Part shown: in pieces, positions 8,565 to 17,800 of the stretch
How positions within the stretch are numbered: the first letter of the stretch is position 1
Layout: each line of letters starts with the position of its first letter
DNA from: CAXBES01 sp963974915
GTDB lineage: Bacteria > Bacteroidota > Bacteroidia > Flavobacteriales > Flavobacteriaceae
Assembly (NCBI GenBank): GCA_963974915.1
Contig: CAXBES010000022.1
Coordinates: forward strand, 1 to 21,947
Reading direction: 5' to 3'
DNA length: 21,947 nt
The notes under the pieces: model-generated
What the model was told of the DNA's origin: nothing
Databases searched by the model: none
The model's input: only the letters and a program-made list of their open reading frames with translations
Made by a program: the position numbers and the translations under genes

Positions 8565-9710
8565 TTAATTTTGTAACATTGGTCCATCTGCATTTCCCGA
8601 TGAACATTCGCAACCGGATAAAGGTCCATCCTCAAATGTAATTGTAACAGTAGATGAATCACAGGTAGATGCATTAGGCGCAGGAAGGCATACCTCATAT
8701 TCGAACACTACATCTCCGGTAAATCCGGGAGTCGGCATATAACTATATGTCCCATCAGTGTTAAATGTAAAGGATTGTCCTACAGGTGTTGGACCGGATA
8801 CCAAACTAAATGTTGAACCTGTAGGTACATTAGAACCGTTTACGGTTCCGTGAAACTCAACATTCTTACAATTAGTTTCGTTTTTAGGAATAGCATATCG
8901 CTGTAGAATAAAGAATTTACCATCCCCATGATCTACTGTAGACGCCGTTAAGTCCACTCGGGTAATAACAGAGCCTACAGGGGCTAAATCTTCCAAAGAA
9001 AAAAGTGCGATTCCTATAGTACCATTGTTTTCTACCACTCTACCTGCGTTCCAATAATCAACTCCTGTAGGAGGCGCATTAAACTGTGGTCCCGACTGCG
9101 TGGAATTTGCATTTACAAAAGTATCTCCCAAGAATTGTTCCGGACCTCCACCAACGGGAGTACCAAAAACTGAAATATAATAACAGTTGTTTGCGTTTCG
9201 TTCGGAAATAGCAATTATTCCCCCGTCGTTAGAAGGAATACCCGGACTATAATGAAGTGATTGTATTTGGGCATCGGTAGTACTAATTGCGCTAAAATCT
9301 CCACAAATATCTCTCCCGTTATAGGTCGAATTAAAATAGTGATTTAAATTCTTATCCTGAAAGGCAGCTAAAGCCTCAGCATTCCAATCGGCATTAGCGC
9401 TATTGTTATTTACTGTAGTCCCATTACGAATAATGTTGTTTCGATGATGTCCATTAGGACCCAATCGGTTCATAGAATATGCTGTAGGTGCGGCGAAAGT
9501 TTGAAATACGACTCCATCAACAGTAATAGAACTTAAAGTCGCAGCGTCGGTAGGTGAAGATTGAGTATCAGACCATTGGAAAGTAACACCGGTTCTAATT
9601 GATGGTGCCTGTGTCTGACTAAAGCCTTCAACAAAGACAGTAAGAGAAACTAAAATAGCAAACTTAAAAAAGGACAAGCCTTTAGTAATTGTAGGTACAT
9701 TTGATTTCAT
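8565..9710 (-). CDS. Exported hypothetical protein with C-terminal Ig-like domain
   Basis: Function not recognised. The chosen start at 9710 gives 381 residues and a signal peptide (basic segment, then FFKFAILVSLTVFVEGFSQ). An in-frame ATG at 9749 would give 394 residues but an unusually long leading segment; the signal was judged by eye. The first two thirds form an unknown Asn/Gly-rich region. The last 110 residues hold an Ig-like domain (FNTDGTYSYMPTPGFTGDVVFEYEV) close to the adhesin domain at 4870-5134. Just after the domain the protein ends in CECSSGNADGPMLQN. The adhesin has a similar Cys-x-Cys segment (RDCICSPF) at the same place but continues for well over a thousand residues, so this may be a shortened relative of such multidomain proteins. 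No frameshift is evident at the stop. Confidence 0.78.
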   Translation of the reverse strand: MKSNVPTITKGLSFFKFAILVSLTVFVEGFSQTQAPSIRTGVTFQWSDTQSSPTDAATLSSITVDGVVFQTFAAPTAYSMNRLGPNGHHRNNIIRNGTTVNNNSANADWNAEALAAFQDKNLNHYFNSTYNGRDICGDFSAISTTDAQIQSLHYSPGIPSNDGGIIAISERNANNCYYISVFGTPVGGGPEQFLGDTFVNANSTQSGPQFNAPPTGVDYWNAGRVVENNGTIGIALFSLEDLAPVGSVITRVDLTASTVDHGDGKFFILQRYAIPKNETNCKNVEFHGTVNGSNVPTGSTFSLVSGPTPVGQSFTFNTDGTYSYMPTPGFTGDVVFEYEVCLPAPNASTCDSSTVTITFEDGPLSGCECSSGNADGPMLQN

Positions 9711-9774
9711 AAGTTCAATTTGGGCTAAACCGTAAGAATTAATTTTCATTAACTGGGACTCTTACAATTTTGAA

Positions 9775-9782
9775 CAAATGTA
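9775..9782 (-). promoter_or_regulatory. Candidate -7 element for the exported-protein pair
   Basis: The minus strand reads TACATTTG, matching TAnnTTTG. It is 25 bases upstream of the ATG at 9749 and 64 bases upstream of the ATG at 9710. No TTTG or TTG is seen at the usual -33 distance. Confidence 0.45.
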
Positions 9783-9846
9783 TATCGAAATGAAGTATTT
9801 TCTTACATGCTATTTGAGATATTCGTTATTTTGTATTTTTTTATCG

Positions 9847-9875
9847 TTGAAAAGCAATATTTTATTGATTTTCAA
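9847..9875. other. 29-bp imperfect palindrome upstream of the exported-protein genes
   Basis: TTGAAAA at 9847-9853 pairs with TTTTCAA at 9869-9875. After one G/A mismatch, CAATA pairs with TATTG around a three-base centre. It is too AT-rich and lacks a proper following T run for a terminator. Its place about 65 bases upstream of the -7 element would suit a regulator-binding site. Confidence 0.45.
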
Positions 9876-9930
9876 ATGGAATATTGAAGGATTTTTCTTA
9901 TTTTTTGAATGCTATTATACAAGAAAACAA

Positions 9931-9961
9931 GAAAAAAGCCTCACTTTATTAAAGTAAGGCT
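9931..9961 (-). terminator. Intrinsic terminator ending the rpoBC/DUF3467 transcript
   Basis: In the minus-strand RNA an 11-bp stem (AGCCTTACTTT with AAAGTGAGGCT, one G-U pair) closes a three-base AAT loop and runs straight into six T. It lies a few bases after the DUF3467 stop codon. Confidence 0.88.
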
Positions 9962-9968
9962 CAATAAT

Positions 9969-10292
9969 TTATGCTTCTCCGGTAGGCCCAAAATTGATTG
10001 GCACAGGAGCTTGTTTATAGTCCTTTATCTCGCCATGAGCACTCTCAAATCGGCTTATATTATCGTGCAAAGCCTTAAGAAATCTTTTAGCGTGCTGCGG
10101 AGTTAAAACTATCCTCGATTTTACTTTACTTTTAGGAACCCCGGGCATAATAGCTACGAAATCAATTACAAATTCAGATTGTGAATGATTAATGATAGCG
10201 AGGTTGCTATAGATACCTTGAGCCATATTTTCATCCAGCTCGATATTTATTTGCCCTTGTTGGGGCTGTTTAGGGTTTTGTTGATCTGCCAT
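9969..10292 (-). CDS. DUF3467 family protein
   Basis: A 107-residue soluble protein of unknown function. The start is MADQQNPKQPQQGQINIELD, and the body holds the family pattern GIYSNLAIINHSQSEFVIDFVAIMPGVPKSKVKSRIVLTPQHAKRF in broken form (residues about 26-71): NLAxIxHSxxEFxxDF, then a P-rich turn, RIxxTPxHAKRFLxALxxNI. In Bacteroidota this gene commonly follows rpoC, as here. The conserved place hints at a link to transcription or ribosome production, but nothing in the sequence shows which. It has no signal peptide or membrane segment. It is separated from rpoC by 122 bases containing a terminator-like hairpin, and no -7 element of its own is visible. Expression therefore probably depends on read-through from rpoC. 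Confidence 0.88.
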   Translation of the reverse strand: MADQQNPKQPQQGQINIELDENMAQGIYSNLAIINHSQSEFVIDFVAIMPGVPKSKVKSRIVLTPQHAKRFLKALHDNISRFESAHGEIKDYKQAPVPINFGPTGEA

Positions 10293-10352
10293 ATTTATTT
10301 TATTAGTCCTTCCTTATTGGGAAGAAAGTTTAATACTAGTTATTTTAAACAA

Positions 10353-10380
10353 AAGAATCCCGCTTTGTCACGGGATTCTT
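10353..10380 (-). terminator. Terminator-like hairpin between rpoC and DUF3467
   Basis: A 10-bp perfect stem, AAGAATCCCG with CGGGATTCTT, encloses an eight-base loop. In the minus-strand RNA it ends in CTTTTG, so the U run is short. On the plus strand the same stem runs into five more T, so it could also stop antisense transcription. It probably ends only part of the rpoC transcripts. Confidence 0.65.
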
Positions 10381-10414
10381 TTTCTATTTCATGAACTTGA
10401 GCTTTAAAAGGCTC

Positions 10415-13400
10415 TTAATTATAATTCACTTCTTGCTTCTCGCGAGTCATTTCCTCTAACTCTTCTTTTGAACCAACGATAATCGTATCGTAAGCTCTCA
10501 TACCGGTTCCTGCCGGAATTCTATGACCAACAATTACATTTTCCTTAAGTCCTTCTAACTCATCGACCTTACCGCTTACCGCAGCTTCGTTCAATACCTT
10601 AGTAGTCTCCTGGAATGACGCAGCCGAAATAAACGACTTGGTCTGTAATGATGCTCTAGTAATCCCCTGAAGGATTGGAGTAGCCGTTGCATTTACTGCA
10701 TCACGTGCCTCTACCAATTGCTTGTCTGCTCTTCTTAAGATAGAGTTTTCATCGCGCATCTCACGAGGAGTAATAATTTGCCCCTCTTTAATGTTTTCAG
10801 AATCTCCGGCACTAGTAACTACTTTCATTCCAAAGATCTTATCGTTCTCTTCAATGAAGTCGTCTTTATGAGCCAACTGATTTTCAAGGAAAGTAGTATC
10901 ACCACTATCAACGATCTGAACTTTACGCATCATTTGACGTACAACTACTTCAAAGTGCTTATCATTAATCTTCACACCCTGTAGTCGGTATACTTCCTGA
11001 ACCTCATTTACAAGATACTGCTGAACTGCAGATGGCCCTTTGATTCGTAAGATATCTTCAGGTGTAATAGATCCATCAGAAAGAGGCATTCCCGCACGTA
11101 CATAATCATTTTCCTGAACAAGGATCTGGTTACTCAATTTCACCAAATACTTCTTCAATTCGCCAATTTTAGATTCAACGATGATCTCACGATTACCACG
11201 CTTAATCTTTCCGAAGGAAACAACACCATCAATCTCACTTACAACAGCAGGATTAGAAGGGTTACGTGCTTCAAATAATTCGGTAACACGTGGAAGACCT
11301 CCTGTAATATCTCCGGCTTTAGCCGATTTACGAGGAATTTTAACTAAGATCTTACCAATTTTGATCTTATCACCATCATCCACCATTAAGTGAGCTCCAA
11401 CAGGTAAGTTATACGAACGAATCACTTCATCCTTCTTACCTAAGATTTGCAGTGTAGGTATCTTCTTCTTATCTCTCGATTCTGAAATTACCTTTTCCTG
11501 GAATCCTGTCTGTTCATCGATTTCAACCTGATATGTAATACCTTGTTCAATATTTTCGTATTTGATCTTTCCGGCGAACTCGGAAATAATAACACCGTTA
11601 TATGGATCCCACTGACAAACAGTTTCACCTGCTTTCAAGGTCTGACCATCTTTTACATAGATAGTTGAACCATAAGGAATGTTATTTGTACTAAGTACGA
11701 TTCCTGTTTTCTTATCAATTAACTTAATTTCTGAAGTCCTGGAAATTACGATATCAATTGCTTTACCTTCACCATCTTCGCCTTTTACAGTTTTCAGGTC
11801 TTCAATTTCGGCAATACCGTCAAATCGTACAATTAATTTGTTTTCTTCGGAAATGTTTCCTGCAATACCTCCTACGTGGAAGGTACGAAGTGTTAACTGG
11901 GTTCCCGGCTCACCAATAGACTGAGCAGCAACAACACCTACAGCTTCACCTCGTTGAACCATTTTATTGGTCGCAAGGTTTCTACCGTAACACTGAGAAC
12001 AAATTCCTTTTTTAGCTTCACATGTAAGTGCCGAACGAACTTCCACGCTGTCTAATGGTGATTCACCGATCGCGGCAGCAACTTCTTCCGAAATATGATC
12101 TCCACTAGCAACTAAAAGTTCTTTAGTAAGAGGATTCACAACATCGTTCAAAGCAGTACGTCCAACAATTCTATCGCTTAACGACTCAACGATCTCTTCA
12201 TTTTTCTTTAAGGCTGAAACTTCAATACCTCTAAGAGTACCACAATCTTCAGTATTTACGATAACGTCTTGAGAAACATCTACTAAACGACGTGTTAAGT
12301 AACCCGCATCGGCCGTTTTCAATGCCGTATCTGCAAGTCCTTTACGCGCTCCGTGTGTTGAGATAAAGTATTCTAAAATTGATAATCCTTCCTTAAAGTT
12401 AGAAAGAATCGGGTTTTCAATAATTTCACCTCCACCAGAGTTAGATTTCTTCGGCTTAGCCATTAATCCACGCATTCCGGTTAACTGACGAATCTGTTCT
12501 TTAGATCCACGAGCTCCGGAATCAAGCATCATATACACAGAGTTAAACCCTTGCTGATCTTCACGAATACGCTTCATAGAAAGCTCGGTCAATTCGGCAT
12601 TAGTTGCCGTCCATATATCAATTACCTGATTATAACGTTCGTTATTAGTAATAAGTCCCATGTTATAATTCGCGATAATACCATCAACTTGCGCATTCGC
12701 ATCATCGATCATAGTATACTTTTCAGAAGGAATAATAATATCACCCAAACTGAATGACAATCCGCCTTCGAAGGCAAATTTATAACCTAAGGTTTTTATT
12801 TCATCAAGGAAAGCAGCAGTTGCAGGTACACTTGTCTTAGCCAAAATACCTCCAATAATATCACGAAGTGATTTTTTCGTCAGTACCTCGTTAATATAAC
12901 CCGCAGCTTCAGGAACTTGCTCATTAAAAATTACTCTACCTAAAGTAGTAGTGATAATTTGATAAACGAGTTCTCCGGCTTCGTTAAAATCTTTCGTTCT
13001 TATTTTAATCTCAGCGTTAAGATCAACTTGCTTTTCGTTGTAAGCGATGATTGCTTCTTCTGCCGAATAGAATGTTAATCCTTCTCCTTTAACTTTTAAA
13101 TCTTTAGTAGATTTTTTCAGTTTGGTCATATAATAAAGACCCAATACCATATCCTGAGATGGTACCGCTACCGGTGATCCATTCGCAGGATTCAGAATAT
13201 TGTGAGACGCCAGCATCAATAATTGAGCTTCTAAGATCGCTTCAGGTCCTAATGGAAGGTGCACCGCCATCTGGTCACCATCGAAATCGGCATTAAAGGC
13301 CGTACAAACTAATGGGTGTAACTGAATCGCTTTTCCTTCAATCAATTTTGGCTGAAACGCCTGAATACCTAAACGGTGAAGTGTAGGCGCACGGTTTAGT

Positions 13401-14713
13401 AATACCGGATGTCCTTTAAGAACATTTTCCAGGATATCCCAAACCACAGGTTCTTTCTTATCTATAATTTTCTTTGCAGATTTTACAGTTTTTACAATAC
13501 CTCTTTCAATTAACTTTCTAATTACAAAAGGCTTGTAAAGCTCGGCTGCCATATCTTTCGGAATACCACATTCGAATAGTTTCAATTCGGGTCCTACAAC
13601 AATTACTGAACGAGCCGAATAATCAACACGCTTACCAAGTAAGTTTTGACGGAAACGTCCTTGTTTTCCTTTTAATGAATCTGAAAGAGATTTTAACGGA
13701 CGGTTACTATCTGTTTTTACTGCTGAAGATTTTCTTGTATTATCGAATAACGAATCTACAGACTCCTGAAGCATACGCTTTTCGTTACGTAAAATTACCT
13801 CAGGTGCTTTGATCTCCATTAATCGCTTCAAACGATTGTTACGAATAATTACACGTCGGTAAAGATCGTTCAAATCGGAAGTAGCAAATCGACCCCCATC
13901 TAACGGCACTAACGGACGTAATTCTGGTGGAATGATAGGCACAACCTTCATGATCATCCAGGAAGGTTTGTTTTCACGATTCTTGTTAGCTTCACGAAGT
14001 GCTTCAACAACCTGAAGTCTCTTTAAGGCTTCCGTTTTACGTTGCTTAGAAGTTTCGTTATTAGCTTTATGACGAAGGTCGTAAGACAAGGCGTCTAAGT
14101 CGATTCTGTCTAATAGATCGATCAAACACTCTGCTCCCATCTTCGCGATGAATTTATTAGGATCTGAATCTTCCAGATATTGATTTTCCTGTGGAAGTGT
14201 ATCCAAAATGTTCAAATACTCTTCTTCGGTTAGGAAATCCATTTTCTTTACCGGCTCCCCTTCTTCATTCTTTGCGATACCCGGCTGAATTACTACATAT
14301 CTTTCGTAGTAAATGATCATATCTAATTTCTTAGAAGGTAATCCAAGAAGGTATCCTATTTTATTTGGTAAACTACGGAAGTACCAGATATGTGCAACGG
14401 GAACAACCAAATTGATATGCCCTACACGGTCACGACGTACTTTCTTCTCAGTTACCTCTACACCACAACGATCACAAACGATCCCTTTGTAGCGAATTCT
14501 TTTATACTTACCACAGGCACATTCATAATCCTTCACAGGACCAAAAATACGCTCACAGAAAAGACCGTCACGCTCAGGTTTATGCGTTCGGTAGTTAATT
14601 GTTTCAGGCTTTAATACTTCCCCGCGAGATTCTGCCAAAATAGACTCAGGCGAAGCCAAACCAATAGAAATCTTGTTAAATTTCTGTACTGTGTTTTCTT
14701 TATTTCTTGCCAT
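10415..14713 (-). CDS. rpoC: DNA-directed RNA polymerase subunit beta'
   Basis: Catalytic subunit of RNA polymerase; 1432 residues, a usual size for this phylum. The N-terminal zinc ribbon uses Cys65, Cys67, Cys80 and Cys83. The magnesium-binding NADFDGD motif is at 474-480. The bridge helix (ARKGLADTALKTADAGYLTRRLVDV pattern) begins at 789. The second zinc site uses Cys824, Cys898, Cys905 and Cys908, with the spacing known from E. coli. The trigger helix reads TQLTLRTFH at 938-946, with Leu where E. coli has Met932. About 190 residues are inserted between the trigger-loop halves, as in SI3-bearing polymerases. The ATG at 14713 gives the typical MARNKENTVQKFNKISIGLASPE start. It lies 99 bases after rpoB, a gap with two hairpins. 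No damage or odd residue was found in the motifs checked. Confidence 0.98.
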   Translation of the reverse strand: MARNKENTVQKFNKISIGLASPESILAESRGEVLKPETINYRTHKPERDGLFCERIFGPVKDYECACGKYKRIRYKGIVCDRCGVEVTEKKVRRDRVGHINLVVPVAHIWYFRSLPNKIGYLLGLPSKKLDMIIYYERYVVIQPGIAKNEEGEPVKKMDFLTEEEYLNILDTLPQENQYLEDSDPNKFIAKMGAECLIDLLDRIDLDALSYDLRHKANNETSKQRKTEALKRLQVVEALREANKNRENKPSWMIMKVVPIIPPELRPLVPLDGGRFATSDLNDLYRRVIIRNNRLKRLMEIKAPEVILRNEKRMLQESVDSLFDNTRKSSAVKTDSNRPLKSLSDSLKGKQGRFRQNLLGKRVDYSARSVIVVGPELKLFECGIPKDMAAELYKPFVIRKLIERGIVKTVKSAKKIIDKKEPVVWDILENVLKGHPVLLNRAPTLHRLGIQAFQPKLIEGKAIQLHPLVCTAFNADFDGDQMAVHLPLGPEAILEAQLLMLASHNILNPANGSPVAVPSQDMVLGLYYMTKLKKSTKDLKVKGEGLTFYSAEEAIIAYNEKQVDLNAEIKIRTKDFNEAGELVYQIITTTLGRVIFNEQVPEAAGYINEVLTKKSLRDIIGGILAKTSVPATAAFLDEIKTLGYKFAFEGGLSFSLGDIIIPSEKYTMIDDANAQVDGIIANYNMGLITNNERYNQVIDIWTATNAELTELSMKRIREDQQGFNSVYMMLDSGARGSKEQIRQLTGMRGLMAKPKKSNSGGGEIIENPILSNFKEGLSILEYFISTHGARKGLADTALKTADAGYLTRRLVDVSQDVIVNTEDCGTLRGIEVSALKKNEEIVESLSDRIVGRTALNDVVNPLTKELLVASGDHISEEVAAAIGESPLDSVEVRSALTCEAKKGICSQCYGRNLATNKMVQRGEAVGVVAAQSIGEPGTQLTLRTFHVGGIAGNISEENKLIVRFDGIAEIEDLKTVKGEDGEGKAIDIVISRTSEIKLIDKKTGIVLSTNNIPYGSTIYVKDGQTLKAGETVCQWDPYNGVIISEFAGKIKYENIEQGITYQVEIDEQTGFQEKVISESRDKKKIPTLQILGKKDEVIRSYNLPVGAHLMVDDGDKIKIGKILVKIPRKSAKAGDITGGLPRVTELFEARNPSNPAVVSEIDGVVSFGKIKRGNREIIVESKIGELKKYLVKLSNQILVQENDYVRAGMPLSDGSITPEDILRIKGPSAVQQYLVNEVQEVYRLQGVKINDKHFEVVVRQMMRKVQIVDSGDTTFLENQLAHKDDFIEENDKIFGMKVVTSAGDSENIKEGQIITPREMRDENSILRRADKQLVEARDAVNATATPILQGITRASLQTKSFISAASFQETTKVLNEAAVSGKVDELEGLKENVIVGHRIPAGTGMRAYDTIIVGSKEELEEMTREKQEVNYN

Positions 14714-14746
14714 AATGCTGTAAAATAATCTTTGTTGTTTTTGAAT

Positions 14747-14766
14747 GAGGTTTGTAAAACAACCTC
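14747..14766 (-). other. Small hairpin upstream of rpoC
   Basis: GAGGTT pairs perfectly with AACCTC around an eight-base loop, 33 bases before the rpoC ATG. There is no T run, so it is not a terminator. It may affect rpoC translation or RNA processing. Confidence 0.45.
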
Positions 14767-14784
14767 GAAAAAAGAATGATGAAA

Positions 14785-14806
14785 TTCCTCCACCGTAGCG
14801 GAGGAA
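14785..14806 (-). other. cUACGg-capped hairpin just after rpoB
   Basis: In the minus-strand RNA, UUCCUCCGC pairs with GUGGAGGAA around a UACG tetraloop closed by C-G, the stable UNCG class. One pair is G-U in this orientation but would be A-C on the other strand, so the fold belongs to the operon transcript. It starts six bases after the rpoB stop and is not followed directly by a U run. Confidence 0.65.
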
Positions 14807-14812
14807 GTCCTA

Positions 14813-17800
14813 TTATTCTTCTAATCTGATATCTAATCCTAATCCTTTCAATTCGTGCATTAACACGTTGAATGATTCCGGAAGACCCGGTTCCGGCATA
14901 GCTTCCCCTTTTACGATACTTTCGTAAGTCTTAGCTCTACCAATAACATCATCAGATTTTACCGTCAATATTTCACGTAAGGTACTAGATGCTCCATATG
15001 CTTCTAGCGCCCATACTTCCATCTCTCCAAAACGCTGACCACCAAACTGAGCTTTACCACCCAATGGTTGCTGTGTAATTAATGAGTATGGTCCTATAGA
15101 ACGAGCGTGCATCTTGTCATCTACCATATGCCCAAGTTTAAGCATATAGATCACACCAACTGTTGCCGGTTGATCAAAACGCTGACCTGTACCTCCATCA
15201 TAAAGATAGGTATGACCAAATCTTGGAATTCCCGCTTCATCAGTAATTTCATTTATCTGATTCAGGGTTGCTCCATCAAAAATTGGTGTAGCATATTTTC
15301 TTCCTAGTTTTTGTCCGGCCCAACCTAAAACAGTTTCATAGATCTGTCCAATATTCATACGTGAAGGTACCCCAAGCGGGTTCAACACGATGTCTACAGG
15401 AGTTCCATCTTCTAAGAAAGGCATATCCTCTTGACGAACGATACGAGCAACGATACCTTTGTTACCGTGACGTCCCGCCATTTTATCACCAACCTTTAAC
15501 TTACGTTTCTTAGCGATATAAACCTTTGCAAGTTTTAAGATACCTGAAGGTAACTCATCTCCAACAGAGATCGTAAATTTCTCGCGACGTAAATTTCCTT
15601 GAAGATCGTTTTCCTTGATACGATAGTTGTGCATTAGATCTGCCACCAAATGATTAGTATCATCATCGGTCGTCCATGTTCCCCCTACAAGGTGTGTATA
15701 ATCTTCAACCGCATTAAGCATTTTTAATGTGAACTTTTTACCTTTTGGAAATACCACTTCTCCAAGATCGTTTTGAACACCTTGAGCCGTTTTACCTCCA
15801 ACAATTGCGAAAAGCTTTTCAACTAACACATCTTTTAAAGCATCAAATTTGTTGTAATACTCAGCTTCTAATGCTGCGATATCCTCCTTATCTTTTGCTC
15901 TTTTACGCTTATCTTTAATAGCACGGGCAAATAACTTCTTGTTAATTACAACTCCGTGTAATGATGGTGATGCTTTTAAAGAAGCATCTTTTACATCACC
16001 GGCTTTGTCACCAAAGATGGCGCGTAGTAATTTCTCCTCAGGAGTTGGATCACTTTCACCTTTCGGCGTGATCTTTCCAATAAGAATATCACCTGGTTTT
16101 ACTTCGGCACCAACTCTAATCATTCCATGTTCGTCAAGGTCTTTTGTAGCCTCTTCGGAAACATTAGGAATATCATTTGTCAATTCTTCATTACCAAGTT
16201 TAGTATCACGTACCTCTAACGAGTATTCATCAATATGAATAGAAGTAAAAATATCATTTCTTACTACTTCTTCTGAAATTACGATCGCATCCTCAAAGTT
16301 ATACCCTTTCCAAGGCATAAAGGCTACTTTCATATTTCTACCAAGAGCAAGTTCTCCTTTTTCAGTGGCATAACCCTGACAAAGAACCTGACCTTTTTGA
16401 ACTCTGTCACCTTTTTTAACGATAGGCTTCAGATTTATTGAAGTACTCTGGTTTGTTTTTCTAAATTTTACTAACTGATATGTTTTGCTATCACCATCGA
16501 AACTAACCATACGCTCTTCTTCGGTACGATCGTATTTAATAGTGATCTCATTAGCATCTACATATTCTACCACTCCGTCGCCCTCAGCATTAATCAATAC
16601 TCGAGAATCTGAAGCTACTTGTCTTTCCAATCCTGTTCCTACGATAGGTGAATCGGCTATTAATAATGGTACCGCTTGACGCATCATGTTTGATCCCATC
16701 AGTGCACGGTTTGCATCATCATGCTCAAGGAAAGGAATCAACGATGCCGAAATTGAAGCGATCTGGTTAGGTGCAACATCGGCGTAGTTCACTGTTGTTG
16801 GATCTACAACCGGGAAGTCACCCTCCATACGTGCAATTACCTTTTCACTGTCTATTTTTCCTTCATCGGTTAACGGGATGTTCGCTTGTGCAATAAGTTT
16901 CTCTTCTTCTTCTTCAGCAGAAAGATAAATAGCATCGTGCTTAAAGTCTATCTTTCCATCTTCAACTTTTCTGTAAGGTGTTTCAATAAACCCTAGGTTA
17001 TTCACTTTTGCATACACTGACAGTGAAGAGATCAAACCAATGTTTGGTCCTTCAGGTGTTTCAATAGGACAAAGTCTTCCGTAGTGAGTATAATGTACAT
17101 CACGAACCTCAAAACCTGCTCTTTCTCTCGATAAACCTCCAGGCCCTAATGCCGATAGACGACGCTTATGCGTAATCTCTGCCAATGGGTTGGTTTGATC
17201 CATGAATTGCGACAGCTGGTTTGTTCCGAAGAAAGAATTAATAACTGAAGACAAGGTCTTCGCATTAATCAAATCGATTGGCGTAAACACTTCGTTATCA
17301 CGTACATTCATACGTTCACGAATAGTACGAGCCATACGAGCTAAACCAACGCCGAATTGAGAAGACAATTGCTCACCTACAGTACGTACACGACGGTTTG
17401 ACAAGTGATCGATATCATCAATCTCTGCTTTCGAGTTAATTAACTCTATCAAGTATTTAACAATAGTAATGATATCTTCCTTGGTAAGCACTTGCTTATC
17501 CATTGCAATATCAAGACCCAGTTTTTTATTCATTCGGTAACGACCTACTTCACCAAGATTGTATCGTTGATCACTAAAGAACAACTTATTGATGATTCCT
17601 CGCGCGGTTTCCTCATCGGGCGGCTCTGCGTTACGTAATTGTCTGTAAATATGTTCTACCGCTTCTTTTTCTGAATTGGTAGGATCCTTTTGCAAGGTGT
17701 TATGGATAATTGCATAATCTGCTAAATGATTATCCTCCTTATGTAAAAGGATTGTTTTTGAACCGGAATCGATTATCTCGTCGATATGTTCTTTTTCAAG

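Noticed and set aside
14611..14793. Minus-strand frame overlapping the rpoC start
   Set aside because: It lies in another frame over the rpoC 5' end and the hairpin region, with no recognisable start signal or family pattern.
16650..17300. Rifampicin-resistance change in rpoB
   Set aside because: The residues equivalent to E. coli Gln513, Asp516, His526 and Ser531 are all wild-type.
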